From Anodontia alba (taxonomy: Eukaryota > Mollusca > Bivalvia > Lucinida > Lucinidae): a stretch of DNA of 64,000 nucleotides. The stretch lies in assembly GCA_964016985.1 (NCBI GenBank), contig OZ024821.1, forward strand, positions 87,228,535 through 87,292,534, read 5' to 3'. Both the position numbers and the translations under genes were made by a program. This document shows, in pieces, positions 10,165 to 21,010 of this stretch (positions within the stretch are counted from its first letter, which is position 1; every line of letters starts with the position of its first letter). The notes below the pieces were generated by a model. That model was given only the letters and a program-made list of their open reading frames with translations. It did not search any database and had not been told where the DNA came from.

Positions 10165-11085
10165 AGCACCGCAAACATAATACCCCGCCATAGCAATTAT
10201 TTGTTTATGTATTAAAGTTATCGTTGCAAAAATGTCTGGAAAGAAAATGATGGAGAGACAGATAACAATCCTAAACCAGATCTTGATAATATCAATTGAC
10301 AACAGATAACAATCCTAAACCAGATCTTGATAATATCAATGCATATAGCAAGTTTGGTTAAAAGGCCTTGTTATTTACTCAAGTTATCATCCATAAATGA
10401 AAATATGGGCGTGTCTCTGGCAGATAATTCCGTTAAAATTGATGAAATTTTCCCATTAGTAATTCCAAACCAGATCTCCTTAATGTCAATACATATAGCA
10501 AGTTAGGTTAAAATCCCTTGTGATTTACTCAAGTTCTCTGGAAACGAAAATATGGGCGTGTCTCGGGCAGATAACTCCGTAAAAATCTGACGAAATTTGC
10601 CCATTAGCAATCCCAAACCAGGTCTCCTTTATGTCAATGCATATAGCAAGTTTGGTGAAAATCCCTTGTTATTTACTCAAGTTATCGTCCGGAAACAAAA
10701 ATATGGACGTGTCTCGGGCAGATAACTCTGTAAAAATTTGACGAAATTTGCCCATTAGCAATCCCAAACCAGATCTCCTTAATGTCAATACATATAGCAA
10801 GTTTGTTGAAAATCCCTTGTTATTTACTCAAGTTATAGTCCGGTAACGAAAATATGGACGTGTCTCGGGCAGATAACTCCGTAAAAATGTGATGAAATTT
10901 GCCCATTAGCAATCCCAAACCAGATCTCCACAATATCAATGCAAATACCAAGTTTGGTGAAAATCCATTGATGTTTACTCAGGTTATAATCCTGAAACGA
11001 AAAAGGGACGGACGACGGACGGACACACGGACGACCAAAATGAAACTATAATACCCTGCCACTATTGTGTGGCGGGGTATAAAAA
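10165..11085 (+). mobile_element. tandem-array element, family B (~151 bp x4-5)
   Basis: Core cccattagcaatcccaaacc recurs near 10450, 10600, 10751 and 10903. The 3' end has acggacgacggacggacaca and a perfect hairpin, ATACCCCGCCA..TGGCGGGGTAT (11051-11080). The left end also carries ataccccgccat (10171), so the element has inverted ends. A ~40-bp direct duplication (10258-10340) lies in the first unit. Confidence 0.75.
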
Positions 11086-11129
11086 TAAAAAAAAAATAAA
11101 AAAAATAAATAAACAAAAATGAAAATAAA

Positions 11130-12540
11130 ACAAAAGGACCATGATGGTCCTATATCGCTCACCTTAGCAAACAGATTTGCATGCTTACTACTGCTATTTC
11201 AGCCAAGTTCACTGCTTTAAGATTTCTGTATAAATTTTATATTCAAGAGTGACATAATGGTCCTATAAAATGGAGTAGCAGTACAGTATATGACAAGCAA
11301 TGCTGTGTATGACAAGCAATGCCTCATTTATTTTAATCTGATCTTCAAAATTTCTACAAATATAGGAGAAAAAAGCCTTGCCGCATAGGGGCCATGTTTT
11401 TTGATGCATCATAATGACTTGAACAATCTTGGTAGAGAGTCATCAAAGAAACACTTCTGCTAAGTTATATTGAAATCAGTTCAGTGGTTTCTGACAAGAA
11501 GACTTTCAAAGTTTTCAGTATAGATATATAGCATCATGAAAACATACCTATATAAATCTGACCCCCTTAAACCCCACTTTTATATAGTAAAACTGGGGCT
11601 TTCAGGGGTATACATTATTTTTCTTATTTATGCTTAAAACATAGATTGTGGGTACGGTTCTAACGAGTACACACAATCTATGTTTTGAGCAGAAATATGA
11701 ATATTATCAGAATTTTTATTTGAAAACTTTCAGTCTTTGGTGGTGAAATTTTCAATATATTTGAATACGCGTGTTTTCGTGACGGGAAAAATAAGCCCTG
11801 TCCCTGGGGGCCATGTTTCTTGACGAACCATGATGGCTTGAACAATCTTGGTAGAGGGTCAACAAAGGAAAATTGCTGCCATATTATATTGAAATTGGTC
11901 CAGTAGTTTCTGACAAGAGGATTTTGAAAGTTTATATTTTGATCTATATGGAAAATAATCCCTGTCCCCTGGCTGCCATGTTTTTTAACAAATTATTACG
12001 GTAATCTTGGTATAGGGTCATCAAAGGAACATTTCTGATGAATTATATAGAAATCGGTCCAGTGGTTTCTGACAAGAAGATTTTTTTAAGTTTTCAGTAT
12101 AGATACATAGGGAAAATAAGCCCCGCTCCCTGGTGACCATGTTTTTTTTTGACAAATCATGAGGGTCACCAAAGGAACATTCCTGACAAGTTATACTGAA
12201 ATCCAGTGGTTTCGAACAAGAAAGAGGATCACCAAAGGAACATTTTTGCTAAATTATATTGAAATCGGTCCGGTCGTTTCTGACAAAAAGATTTTTAAAG
12301 TTTTTTATTTCTTTTGGTTGCCATTGCAACTAGAATCCTGCATGGATTCCAAATCTTTGAATAATCTTCAGTCAGTATCGCCCAAAGATCAGTCATGTGA
12401 AATTTCTATAGAATTGGCTCAGTGGTTTAGGAGGAGATGTTAGTGGTTTAGGAGGAGATGTTGTGTAAAGAAATTACGGATGGACAGACTATGACACCGA
12501 TGAACATGGACAGGTGAGTGATCACAATAGCTCACCTTCA
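11130..12540 (+). mobile_element. tandem-array element, family C (~156-170 bp units)
   Basis: Starts with aaaggaccatgatggtccta tatcgctcacc. Units with ccatgttt.ttgac.a..atga recur near 11371, 11791, 11947 and 12116. It ends with atggacagactatgacaccg and tcacaatagctcacc. A hairpin MITE sits inside it (11535-11790). Confidence 0.7.
11535..11790 (-). mobile_element. hairpin-core MITE, copy 2
   Basis: Reverse copy of the 5875-6145 element, with cccccttaaaccccactttt, the palindrome arms acatagattgtgggta / acacaatctatgttttgagc, and an outer arm ending gaatacgcgtgttttcgtga. The core loop is partly deleted. It is nested in the family C array. Confidence 0.8.
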
Positions 12541-12767
12541 GCATGAATAAGGTGTTTAAAAATTTCAAACAATTATCATACTGCACTTTATATTAGAACG
12601 GTGCAGCTTGTCTAATCAAATAAACAGCAGTGAATTTGACTCAACTTGACATACATAAATTGTGCCATGTCAAAAAGAGAGTTTATGTGTGACCCAATGA
12701 AAACCAAGACTATCCTGCACACCTTTTAAATCTGGTCAGTGCCTTTACCTTATTCACCTGAAATATT

Positions 12768-12990
12768 GGGACAACTTTACACTTTACCATACTAGTCCTA
12801 AAATTTTAACAAGTCAATTTCACTACCTATTGATTTGCTTAAATACTGCTAAGATGCTTGGCAAACAATGAAGAAAATGATCAGAATCCACTTCCATTGC
12901 ATCTGATCTGGGTCTACATTGTTTGCTCAGTCCTGTCTACCCCAGTACTTGGGATTATTACCGTATTCCCAATTTTCAAGATACAGACTG
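12768..12990. repeat. dispersed repeat, copy 1
   Basis: Shares acta(c/t).tgtcctaaaatttt, ctacctattgat, ggcaaac.atgaaga and a tail cccag/cccaat..ttattaccgtaat with 14353-14585, in the same order and orientation. Confidence 0.6.
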
Positions 12991-13050
12991 TGTTTATGTG
13001 TAAACTGTTTAATCTACACTTTAAATAGCTTGTCACACCTTATCTCTTAC

Positions 13051-13188
13051 CTTGTCGGATCTGGGGGCTGGATCCCCTACACTTGCTATTGATCCCTCAT
13101 TTTGTCTTGACTGTTCATGTGACACATCAGATTGTTCTGGAGCTTTGGATTTGTTGTCTAAAAGAGGGTTTGATGGATGCTGCATCAT
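13051..13188 (-). CDS. candidate internal exon, minus-strand host gene
   Basis: 138 bp (46 codons), phase 0 at both ends. Acceptor is tttgtaattgcag|ATGATG; donor is GACAAG|GTAAGAG, both strong. The peptide is polar (NPLLDNKSKAPEQSDVSHEQ..) with no domain seen. It would follow the exon at 15173-15260, which also ends in phase 0, and precede 9578-9712. It is the best splice-supported exon in the window. Confidence 0.6.
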
Positions 13189-13489
13189 CTGCAATTACAA
13201 AGTCTACGTAAGTAAAATTTTTTAAACAAAAAATCTTCACCCTTAAATATCTTCATAACTATATATGCCACAAAATGAGAAAATGGTCCATACCGCATAT
13301 ATGCAAGGAAAGACAACTCAGGTCAGCCTGTATATTTGCATTTGCAAAGTCTTATCAGATCACTGGCTATTGCAGAGTACGTTGTATATAGCTGAATAAA
13401 GAAAACCATTGATAAGAATGCTCATGACAGGCTAGTGTGCGTGTTTGATGCCATAAGGAACTTTTCTCAAGTTGTGGCTTATATTAGCA
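13189..13489. other. intronic stretch
   Basis: AT-rich. Nothing recognised beyond a short gcaaggaaagacaactcagg tcagcctg motif common to several spacers here. Confidence 0.3.
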
Positions 13490-13760
13490 GTGATCACAAA
13501 GCCATTACAAAAATATATAGAAAATTTCACCTCCAAAAACGGAAAATTTTCAGATAAGAACTCTGATATTTTTCTGCTCAAAACATAGATTGTGGGTACC
13601 TGTTAGAACCACCTTGTCGAAGCAGTTCTAACAAATACCCACAATCTATGTTTTGAGCAGAAATAAGAAAAATAATGTATATCCCTGTAAACCTCATTTC
13701 TATCATATAAAAGTGGGGTTAAGGGGGTCGAAATTATATAGGTATGTTTTTGTGATGTCC
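13490..13760 (+). mobile_element. hairpin-core MITE, copy 3
   Basis: Same order as copy 1: aaaatttcacctcc, tttttctgctcaaaacatag, the loop aaccaccttgtcgaagcagtt, gttttgagcagaaataag, then aaaagtggggttaagggggt. Confidence 0.8.
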
Positions 13761-13794
13761 AGATAAGAAGGGGTGGGATACCCAGATAATATTT

Positions 13795-14130
13795 TTTCTC
13801 ATTTCTCCACAAAAACATGTATGGTACCTGTACTCTTTAGAACGACCTCATTGAGGTGCTTCTGGTGAGGGCCCACCACAAATCTTTTCATGGAGATACG
13901 ATGAGGGGCTTCTAATGAGTATCCACAATTTATGTTTCCATGGAGAAATAAGAAAATATCAATACTGTTCAACTGTAAAAAGTGCCTTAACAGGAGATAT
14001 GTGTTCAGAAAGACCAGATAATTTGTCATTTTGGCAGTGGAAAATGCTGTGTATGTTGCTGGTACTCATTAGAAGCTCTTATAAAAGGCAATTCTAACAA
14101 GTATCCATAACATGTTCTTTTGTGGAGAAA
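13795..14130. repeat. degenerate hairpin relics of the MITE core
   Basis: Repeated partial cores (cattgaggtgcttctggtga, atgaggggcttctaatgagt, ttagaagctcttataaaagg) with tttctccacaaaaacatg / ctccatggagaaataag type flanks. Probably two or three overlapping decayed copies. Confidence 0.45.
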
Positions 14131-14136
14131 TCAAGA

Positions 14137-14248
14137 CCCAGTTGTTCAAAGCATTGTTAGCTTAACAAGCTCGTTAGTAGTCAAAATGAAATTTGTTCTA
14201 GTAAGTACATATGTTAACTAACGATGTCATTAATCTTGAACAACTGGG
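14137..14248. mobile_element. 112-bp MITE with 13-bp TIRs
   Basis: CCCAGTTGTTCAA (14137-14149) and TTGAACAACTGGG (14236-14248) are perfect inverted termini. The interior has no ORF. No clear target duplication was seen. Confidence 0.75.
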
Positions 14249-14352
14249 CGCAGAAAATATATTTATCTTGATATCCCTTACATCTAGAGCTATGTAGACT
14301 TTGTTAATTTCACAGTATATCTGGGAATAAGTAATTTTTAGGATATTAGGGA

Positions 14353-14585
14353 AATTAAGTATTGGGACACATTATCAGCTTACTATACTTGTCCTAAAAT
14401 TTTAAATGGTCGATTCTACTACCTATTGATGAGTCTAAAATATTGCTGTATGTATGGCAAACAGTGAAGACCCTGATCGGATGCCATATTCTGTGGCATC
14501 TGATCTGGATTGACACTGTTTGCAAAGGCCTACCTGTCCCAATTCTTAGGGTTATTACTGTAATATTTTGGATATTAAGCAAACT
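14353..14585. repeat. dispersed repeat, copy 2
   Basis: Second copy of the 12768-12990 repeat, diverged but colinear. Confidence 0.6.
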
Positions 14586-15172
14586 AAGACAGTAAAACAG
14601 AAGTTAAAATAAACACACATTGAAATACTGGTTTAAAAACTGCAAAAATCTTAAAAGTCCATCCGATAATGTAGACCCCTTAAATTCATACTCGTTTTCT
14701 CTATATATTATTATATATGTATATTTAACAATAAATCTTCCAAAGTTTAAGTTGGAACATTTATTGTTAAATATACATGTATTTACATCAAGTACTGTTG
14801 CATGTATAATTATTTAACTTCATCCCTTGTCTAAGACATTAAGGCTTACCGTTTGCAAATGAAACTGAAGCAGACCATTTGAAGCTGTTTTAACTTTAAC
14901 TGTTTCAATAATTTAGAGATTTATGGTTTTCTACAATAGACTACATGTACTGCTAAAAATAGAATCACCAGAATACTGCCAGTGTTAGGCCTAGGACTGA
15001 AATTTTAAGGGAAACATGTAGCCCCCTTTCTTCTTTTCTGGGAGAAATTTAGAAATTCTGGGGGACAAAGACTGTTAAATGGACAAAAGGTGACCATATA
15101 GTTCTGTCAGTCAAAACTGATATCAGAAATAAACTAATTGCAAACATGTTGTCTCTTTTTTTATATCCTTAC
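14586..15172. other. intronic stretch
   Basis: AT-rich. A short open segment ending at a GTAAGC donor near 14850 (minus strand) lacks a phase-compatible acceptor and is not called. Confidence 0.3.
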
Positions 15173-15260
15173 CGCCTCAGAAGTTGTACTATTGGTCAGG
15201 TGGTAAGAGCCACAAACTGCATGATTCTCAGCTGCCTCTTCACCATTTTGATATTTCAGA
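15173..15260 (-). CDS. weaker candidate exon, minus-strand host gene
   Basis: 88 bp: one base plus 29 codons (LKYQNGEEAAENHAVCGSYH..), ending in phase 0 at a good donor GAGGCG|GTAAGG. The acceptor candidate is tgtacaccag|T with a poor pyrimidine tract. Alternatively an ATG at 15271 makes it a first exon. If the acceptor is used it needs an upstream exon ending in phase 2. The donor-like CAG|GTGAGG at the end of the 302-codon ORF (17775) has that phase. Confidence 0.35.
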
Positions 15261-15379
15261 CTGGTGTACATGACAATTTACGACTAACAGTGCAGTAATT
15301 ATGGGAAAAAATTTAATAGATTTACAGTGAACATGGACTGAAACGGACTGAATGTAAAAATTTACTTTTTTTTCGGTAA

Positions 15380-16965
15380 CTGGTCATCTCGTACCCAAGT
15401 CAGCTCATACCTTAGTCAACTCGTACCTATTTTTGGTCAACTCGTACCCGTTGTCTGGTCAACTCATACCCACCAAGTCAACTGTCAACTTGTGCCTAGT
15501 TTGGTTAACTCATACATAGTTTGATTGACTCGTACCTTGTAAAAATAGATACTGGAACGAACAAACAGATAGACAGACAGGTAGGTAGGTATGTAGTTAG
15601 GTAGGTAGGCAGATTTTGTTACTCATTATTATGATGCACCCATTATTTGACACATTGGTTAAACATATTTATTTATTTATTCGAATGCTAAGGCCCATAT
15701 ATAGGAGAAAACATGTTTTTACCAAAAACTAATTCTTCTGAAGTTGCCAAAACTAGTTTCATATGAATGTATAGAATGCAAAGAATATTTTGTTTGTTAC
15801 TCATCTAGGATGTGAATTTTTTGCAAGTAGTAATATAGTTTAATCTATATTTGGAACATTGCATACCCTGATTATGCTGCCTGCTGTGCATGATATGACA
15901 TGGACCTGGCATTTGATCAAGGACTACCCTGACTGCTACTCATCTGGGATGTTAAGTGTTTGCAGAACAGAATAGAACATAACTTTTATTTGAAAATGAC
16001 ACCTCAGGCCAGAAAAGAGTAAACAAAAAAAAAAAAAAAACAAACAAAAAAAACAATGCAATAAAGCAGATATACAGCGCCTTTTATGGAGAGAGAGAGA
16101 GAGAGAGGTAAGTGCAAACAGTAATATATCATGTTTTATTCTATATTCAAAACAGTTCAGATCTTAACTGAGCTGCAAGGTGTGCAGGGTATGACATGGG
16201 TCTGTTCTGTTTGGACAGACGGACCTTGCCGGGCAGTGTGCACAGATCGGGCGCTGCGAGATAAGGCGTCCGATCTGGGTCCACCCTGTTTGCTACTTGT
16301 CTGGGATTTGAAGTATATGCAAGTAGTTATATATTTTATTCTAAAATCGGACCTTTGCAGATCCTGGTTGTGCTGCATGGTGTGCACGACGTGACCTGAT
16401 TCTGTTGATTTGAACAGATGGGTCTGAATTAGCCAGTCACGACCTGAGAACATTGAACGCAGTGTGATCATGATGTGACCTGGGTCTGTTTATTTGGACA
16501 GATTGGCCTGCAGTTAACATTTCTCTGAATAAGCCAGTCTCGACCTGAGGACACTGAACTATATATAGTTAACCAGCTCGCATATTTTGACAACTACTGC
16601 TGGCATATGACCACAAAGACTGCCAGATGAGTGGTAAAAAATGTAAACCCTGACCAGATGCTGCATATATGCAGCTTATTTCTCCATGAAAGGATATGTT
16701 ATGGATATTCATAAGCTGCCCCAGTGAAGCCCTTTTGATGAGTGCCCAAAGCATATATTTTTGTGGAGAAATCAGGAAAATGCTTATCTGGATATTCCAA
16801 TTATCTGCAGCTATGCAGAATGACTCTTGAAATTAGATAATATGGTATGACTTAACCACAATTTGACAAAGGTACGAGTTCACTAAGGTACGAGTTGACC
16901 AAAAATGGGTACGAGTTGACTCAGGTACGAGTTGACTAAGGTACGAGTTGACCAGAAACCCTTTT
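15380..16965. mobile_element. ~1.6 kb element with inverted ggtacgagttgac arrays
   Basis: Left end (15384-15545) is an array of tcaactcgtacc-type 15-25 bp units. Right end (16870-16962) is the inverse array ggtacgagttgac(taa). About 75 bp align as inverted termini, including gttgaccaaaaat.ggtacga. Inside are a (tagg)n tract (15580-15612), a (ga)n tract (16089-16108) and two ~85-bp direct repeats (16391-16560, cgacctgag.aca.tgaac). No transposase ORF. Confidence 0.6.
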
Positions 16966-17331
16966 TTCAGGGTGCACCCCTTAGCCCGTGGCAGTTTATT
17001 TCTAGCAGGGCATTGCTGTGAAAATCGTGGGAATGGGGCTAGGCACAACACTGACCGTGGTACAGGAAAGTGTACTGTGGTATGTACCACACCAAAGAAA
17101 TATTGCAGTATAGTGGTGTACCGGTATTTTTGTACACCCCTAATTTATACCACTTTCGTATACGTGTATCCCTCCCATGCTATCCCCTCACCCCTACACT
17201 CGTGAGAGAAATAAAGCTGCAGGTTCAGTTCAGTTTTCAGATTTTTAACGCTGCCAGGCAACTGAGTCACATAGAGGCAGCGCCAGATAAATCTGGATTA
17301 GTTTTACTGGACTACTGGGTTGGCTTGAAAC
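16966..17331. other. no confident feature
   Basis: Mixed sequence with accacaccaaagaaatattg and cccctcacccctacactcgt. No repeat partner or exon seen. Confidence 0.3.
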
Positions 17332-17363
17332 GGTGCCTAGTTATAATTCATAACTAGGTCACC
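17332..17363. repeat. strong hairpin
   Basis: GGTG-CCTAGTTAT-aattc-ATAACTAGG-t-CACC: 13 paired bases with one bulge. Role unknown. Confidence 0.7.
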
Positions 17364-17602
17364 TCGCCCAGACACGGAGTGCGTGCACGTCCAGACCTCG
17401 TGCGTGTCCAGACCTAGTACGTGAGTAGTAGTCCAGCCTGTAAGTTGCAGAATTTTGCGTATCGGTCGAAAAGTATGAGCTTTTAATCTCGTACCTAATG
17501 CGTGTCAATTCCGACTGCAAAATGCATTAGGCACTCAGCTCGAGTCGTGCGAAAGTTTCGGACAAAGGCCACATGTCATCGATCGGTCGCCGGAAAGGGT
17601 GC

Positions 17603-17775
17603 AAGGTGGGTGTCCTCACCCAGGAGCCAAGTGGGTGTCCTCACCCAGAAACCGAGGAGTGGGTGTCCTCACCCAAGAGCAGAGAGAGTGTCCTCACTCT
17701 GTTGCGGAGAGAGTGTCCTCACTCAAGAGCCGAGAGGGTGTCCTCACCCTTGGACTTTTTGGGTGTCCTCACCTG
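17603..17775. repeat. 25-bp minisatellite of seven covarying hairpins
   Basis: The core gtgtcctcac occurs at 17610, 17635, 17663, 17688, 17713, 17738 and 17763 (spacing 25, 28, 25, 25, 25, 25). Each core is the tip of a stem: TGGGTG-tcct-CACCCA (units 1-3), AGAGTG-tcct-CACTCT (unit 4; 5 similar), AGGGTG-tcct-CACCCT (unit 6). Two stem positions change in a paired way. On the minus strand each unit contains GGTGAGG, a splice-donor-like string. It abuts the 3' end of the ORF at 17769-18677. Confidence 0.9.
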
Positions 17776-18677
17776 AGTCTGCTTGCCGCCAGTTGACCTA
17801 CTAAGTAAGTCTTGCCAAGATAACTCGGCGGCATGAGCCGAAGAAGCGGTGGTCCTCCACCAACCCCTAAGGGATCCTGGCATGACTTTTCCAGGACGTC
17901 ATACCAGTGAGCCGTGTTGGTCTGTCTCACGCCGTTGGCTGCCATCAGCATCTCAATGTTGGAGTACCACGGGTCATCACAGAACTTGCTGGTTGGCCCC
18001 TTGATCTGTAGCCAGTGTCTGTTCTCTTTCTGGTAGACGAAGAATACTGGTAGATCAATATTGATTTCTTCGTCTTCCCGGGGTATCCTTGTAGCCTTTA
18101 TGATGACCTTGTAAGTGGTGGCGTGGACGTCCTGGAGGTCGTACTTCTCGTGTAGTGGATACTCGTCCTCTATCTTGACGTGGAAGTACCGTGTCGGCTG
18201 CTTGCTGGTATACTTCGGCGACTTTGTTCTTGTTCTCTTAGCCGGTGGAATCTCTGGAGAAGGAGACGGTGTAACTGGTTTCTTTATGCTTGGAGATGGT
18301 GTAAGCTGTGCTGTCTGTGGTGGCCTTGGAACTGTGATGGTGTCTGGTGTAGTCTCCATAATCTGTAGTGCTGGCGGTGAGGTCTCCTTCTCCGGTGCTT
18401 CTCGGCGTACTGTAGCTTGTACTGTAGGCGACGATCTGGTAGGTGGTGGTCGTCTAGCAGCTGTGGGCTGGCAAGGCCACTCGCCAGCAGAGGGTGCAGG
18501 CTGCCTCCTGCTTTCGGCCCTCTTCTTGTAGATAGGTTGCGTCGGTAGATTCTTGTGGAAGGTCAGTTCAACCCGAACATGATCCTTCCCGTCAGCCATC
18601 CTCCAGAGAGGATGACCAACAAACTTGTACTCACTCAGGGCCCTGAGTAGTACTGCAGGTATAACAGACTGATTCAT
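17769..18677 (-). CDS. unrecognised 302-codon ORF
   Basis: Intact ORF from ATG at 18677, noticeably more GC-rich than its surroundings. Residues ~1-50 form a small ordered module (LLRALSEYKFVGHPLWRMAD then DHVRVELTF). Residues ~55-165 are Pro/Ser/Thr/Arg-rich and look disordered. Residues ~165-275 look like a second folded region with many aromatics (RYFHVKIEDEYPLHEKYDLQ.., HWLQIKGPTSKFCDDPWYS). No catalytic or zinc motif is recognised. A TATA-like tatataaaaa lies about 215 bp upstream of the ATG. The last codons read CTCAG|GTGAGG, a good donor sequence, so the real protein may continue in another exon. It could be a host first exon, a retrogene, or the first ORF of an unrecognised element. 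Confidence 0.55.
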   Translation of the reverse strand: MNQSVIPAVLLRALSEYKFVGHPLWRMADGKDHVRVELTFHKNLPTQPIYKKRAESRRQPAPSAGEWPCQPTAARRPPPTRSSPTVQATVRREAPEKETSPPALQIMETTPDTITVPRPPQTAQLTPSPSIKKPVTPSPSPEIPPAKRTRTKSPKYTSKQPTRYFHVKIEDEYPLHEKYDLQDVHATTYKVIIKATRIPREDEEINIDLPVFFVYQKENRHWLQIKGPTSKFCDDPWYSNIEMLMAANGVRQTNTAHWYDVLEKSCQDPLGVGGGPPLLRLMPPSYLGKTYLVGQLAASRLR

Positions 18678-19335
18678 GGTTATTCTTTAATTATTCAGCA
18701 GACGATGTTCACACTTTGAAGGTCGAAGGTGGGTGTGATCTGTGTAAAGCTGCAGGATGTGATGGAATGACATATAAATCAGATATGAGCCAATCAAATT
18801 AGAAGAAGAAAGTATGTAATTTAACAGTAAAATAATGTGAAAACGAAAGTAGGAATTAAGGTCTGCTTTTCTCTGTCAACTACATTATATTTTTTTATAT
18901 AGTTACTCAGTTTCGATAAATAAAACGGTATAGGAATGCTTGTTGTATACAAATACCTTGAAAATGGGAAATTTACTGTCATTCTGTCATAGTTAAACGG
19001 CTTTTTGCTGTCTCAACACTGAACGTCTTCTAGCAGAAATTTCCCACTGAAAACGAAAGTGCACAGTGCGCATGAGCAAAGATAGGCACGCTTGCATAAA
19101 ACAAGCTTAGCTTTTCTAAAAGCTTGGATGATAAGCCGCATCCTTGTGTTTCCGTATTGCTATCTATGTAGCGTTTAGAAAGGTTTGACAATATAACATA
19201 GACAACCCGGATTAAAACCAAAATTACAAAACTGAATAGGAATTCAAAACCAAAATTTCGAGTAGGTGTAATCCTTGGAATAAATCAGTTGGATTATTGG
19301 TGCATGTTTGTGTGTGAGATTTCGCCAGTAATCAA
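18678..19335. other. upstream region of the 302-codon ORF
   Basis: AT-rich with a TATA-like run near 18890-18900 (minus-strand sense). No repeat family recognised. Confidence 0.3.
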
Positions 19336-19418
19336 CAAATCAACATAAGAGAATGAATAATAAAATACAATATGATGATCATATTGTATTTTATTATTCA
19401 TTCTCTTATGTTGATTTG
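19336..19418. repeat. perfect palindrome, 41-bp arms, 1-nt centre
   Basis: Left arm 19336-19376 is the exact reverse complement of 19378-19418, with G at 19377 as the only unpaired base. Tip: aatatgat-g-atcatatt. Confidence 0.95.
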
Positions 19419-19428
19419 ATTTTTTTTT

Positions 19429-19487
19429 AAATAATTAAAAAATATTATAATTCGATCAGATCGAATTATAATATTTTTTAATTATTT
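19429..19487. repeat. second perfect palindrome, 29-bp arms, 1-nt centre
   Basis: Arms 19429-19457 and 19459-19487 with A at 19458. Tip: aattcgatc-a-gatcgaatt. It lies only 10 bp from the previous palindrome. Confidence 0.95.
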
Positions 19488-20869
19488 TAATATGCGGAAA
19501 ATTGAAGACAGAAAGGAAAGAAAGAAAAAAAAGAAAATATTTCTTTTGTGAATCGATGTCGGCATTCATTGTAGTTTTTTAATCGAAAATAATAAAGTTT
19601 TAACTGCTGTGATCCATACCGTTTGTTATCTTGTTTACGCGATTAATAGTGAGGTGTGAAAAACGTGCTCTTAGCAAACACCTTTAATTATCCCGTTAGT
19701 ATATTTACCTGTTTTAAATAGTCAAAGACGCATAAAATTACTGTATTATTTACGTCCTTGAAAAAGTGTATTAAATTGGTCAGGTGATCCTTTGACATTG
19801 TCAGTGAACAGCGGTCAAAAGGTAAAATGGAATCCCAAATTGTCATAATATATCTTTTGTATCAAGAAAATCTTTCATATGCCAACGTCAGGGCTAGATA
19901 AGACTGTAGAATGTGCAAAAACTGACAGTTTGTTTTTTGTTCAGAGGGCATTATTTTCACAGAACTTTCGTATTGTTAAAAGGAAAAGCAATAAAATGTG
20001 TCTGAGATGAAAGGTCTTGAAAAAAACGATGCATTAAGACTTCAAATGTCATAAAACCTCCTTAAATATACATTTTCAATGGCGGCGTCCATGCTTTGTC
20101 AAGATCTTTAATTCTAGATACTGTCAGTCAAAATTGCCCTTTCCCTATTGGATTTTTAACCCTCTCACCCCTGAGTTCCTGAAGTAGACTCTTCTGTCTC
20201 AGACATACATACATGTATCTGTTGTTCAGATGGTGCAAAATCTGGAACCGAATGGCAAACAGTGTAGATCTTGATAAGACGGCCAAGTTTGAGCTGACCT
20301 ATCTGTTTCTACACGATTTGCAAATGTATATGGTAAACGGTTACACTAAAATCGTTTAGGAAGACAATCCCAATATTTCAGTATAACAAGTCCTATAATC
20401 ACATTTCCCCGAGTGGCCACTTTTAAGACCCGGTGCCTGCCGGAAACTAAGGATAAGTTATCCTTAGGCTGACGTGACAGGGTGATGACAGATTTGAGTT
20501 GTTTCTCAAATAACGCTACACAACAAATGTTGTTGAAATGGTGTTATTGTACGCTAAACGGCTACAACATTTATGCCGAATGGACTCTTCTATCTTTTCT
20601 CTTTGGACCGGTCCATTTAAAAAGATTAGAGGTATCTGCTTAGGTTTTACTATTACCATGTTTTACAGAAATTCCTGTGGTTAATGGGAGTTCTGATCTG
20701 GGTCTATGCCCCTCTCATGGGACGCCATGCTTAGATCGCTGAGTAAATGGGTTAATATTCCTTATAAATGTGCTTCATCTCCCTACTGTCTTTTTAAGAT
20801 GATTAAATATAACTTTCGAGACGTTATACTACATAACAGCTAGTAAACTTTATCTATTTAAGTTTAAGG
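19488..20869. other. no gene seen
   Basis: AT-rich spacer. A small perfect hairpin ctaaggataa-g-ttatccttag lies at 20447-20467. Near 20240-20345 there is a segment with atggcaaacagtgtagatct related to the dispersed spacer motifs elsewhere. Confidence 0.4.
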
Positions 20870-21010
20870 ACTCGAAACGACTAAGAGGGCGAAACGACTA
20901 GGGGGACCGGGGTGGGTGGGGGCGTGGGGGGGGGGGGACGAGCAGGGGCGAAACGTCTAGGGGAGGAAGTGGACTGGGGGCGAAACGTCTCGGAACCGGT
21001 CGGAAACCGC
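20870..21010. repeat. GC-rich ggcgaaacgwct minisatellite
   Basis: Irregular repeats of gggcgaaacg(a/t)ctagg with a long G tract (20928-20938). They lie at the 3' side of the LINE and overlap the end of its last open frame, so the final ~15 codons of that frame are repeat-derived. Confidence 0.7.

Noticed and set aside
14840..14880. Exon ending at GTAAGC near 14850, minus strand
   Set aside because: No acceptor gives a phase compatible with the flanking candidate exons.
17502..17804. Three overlapping plus-strand ORFs rich in GCPHP/VSSP repeats
   Set aside because: They are translations of the 25-bp hairpin minisatellite in three frames.
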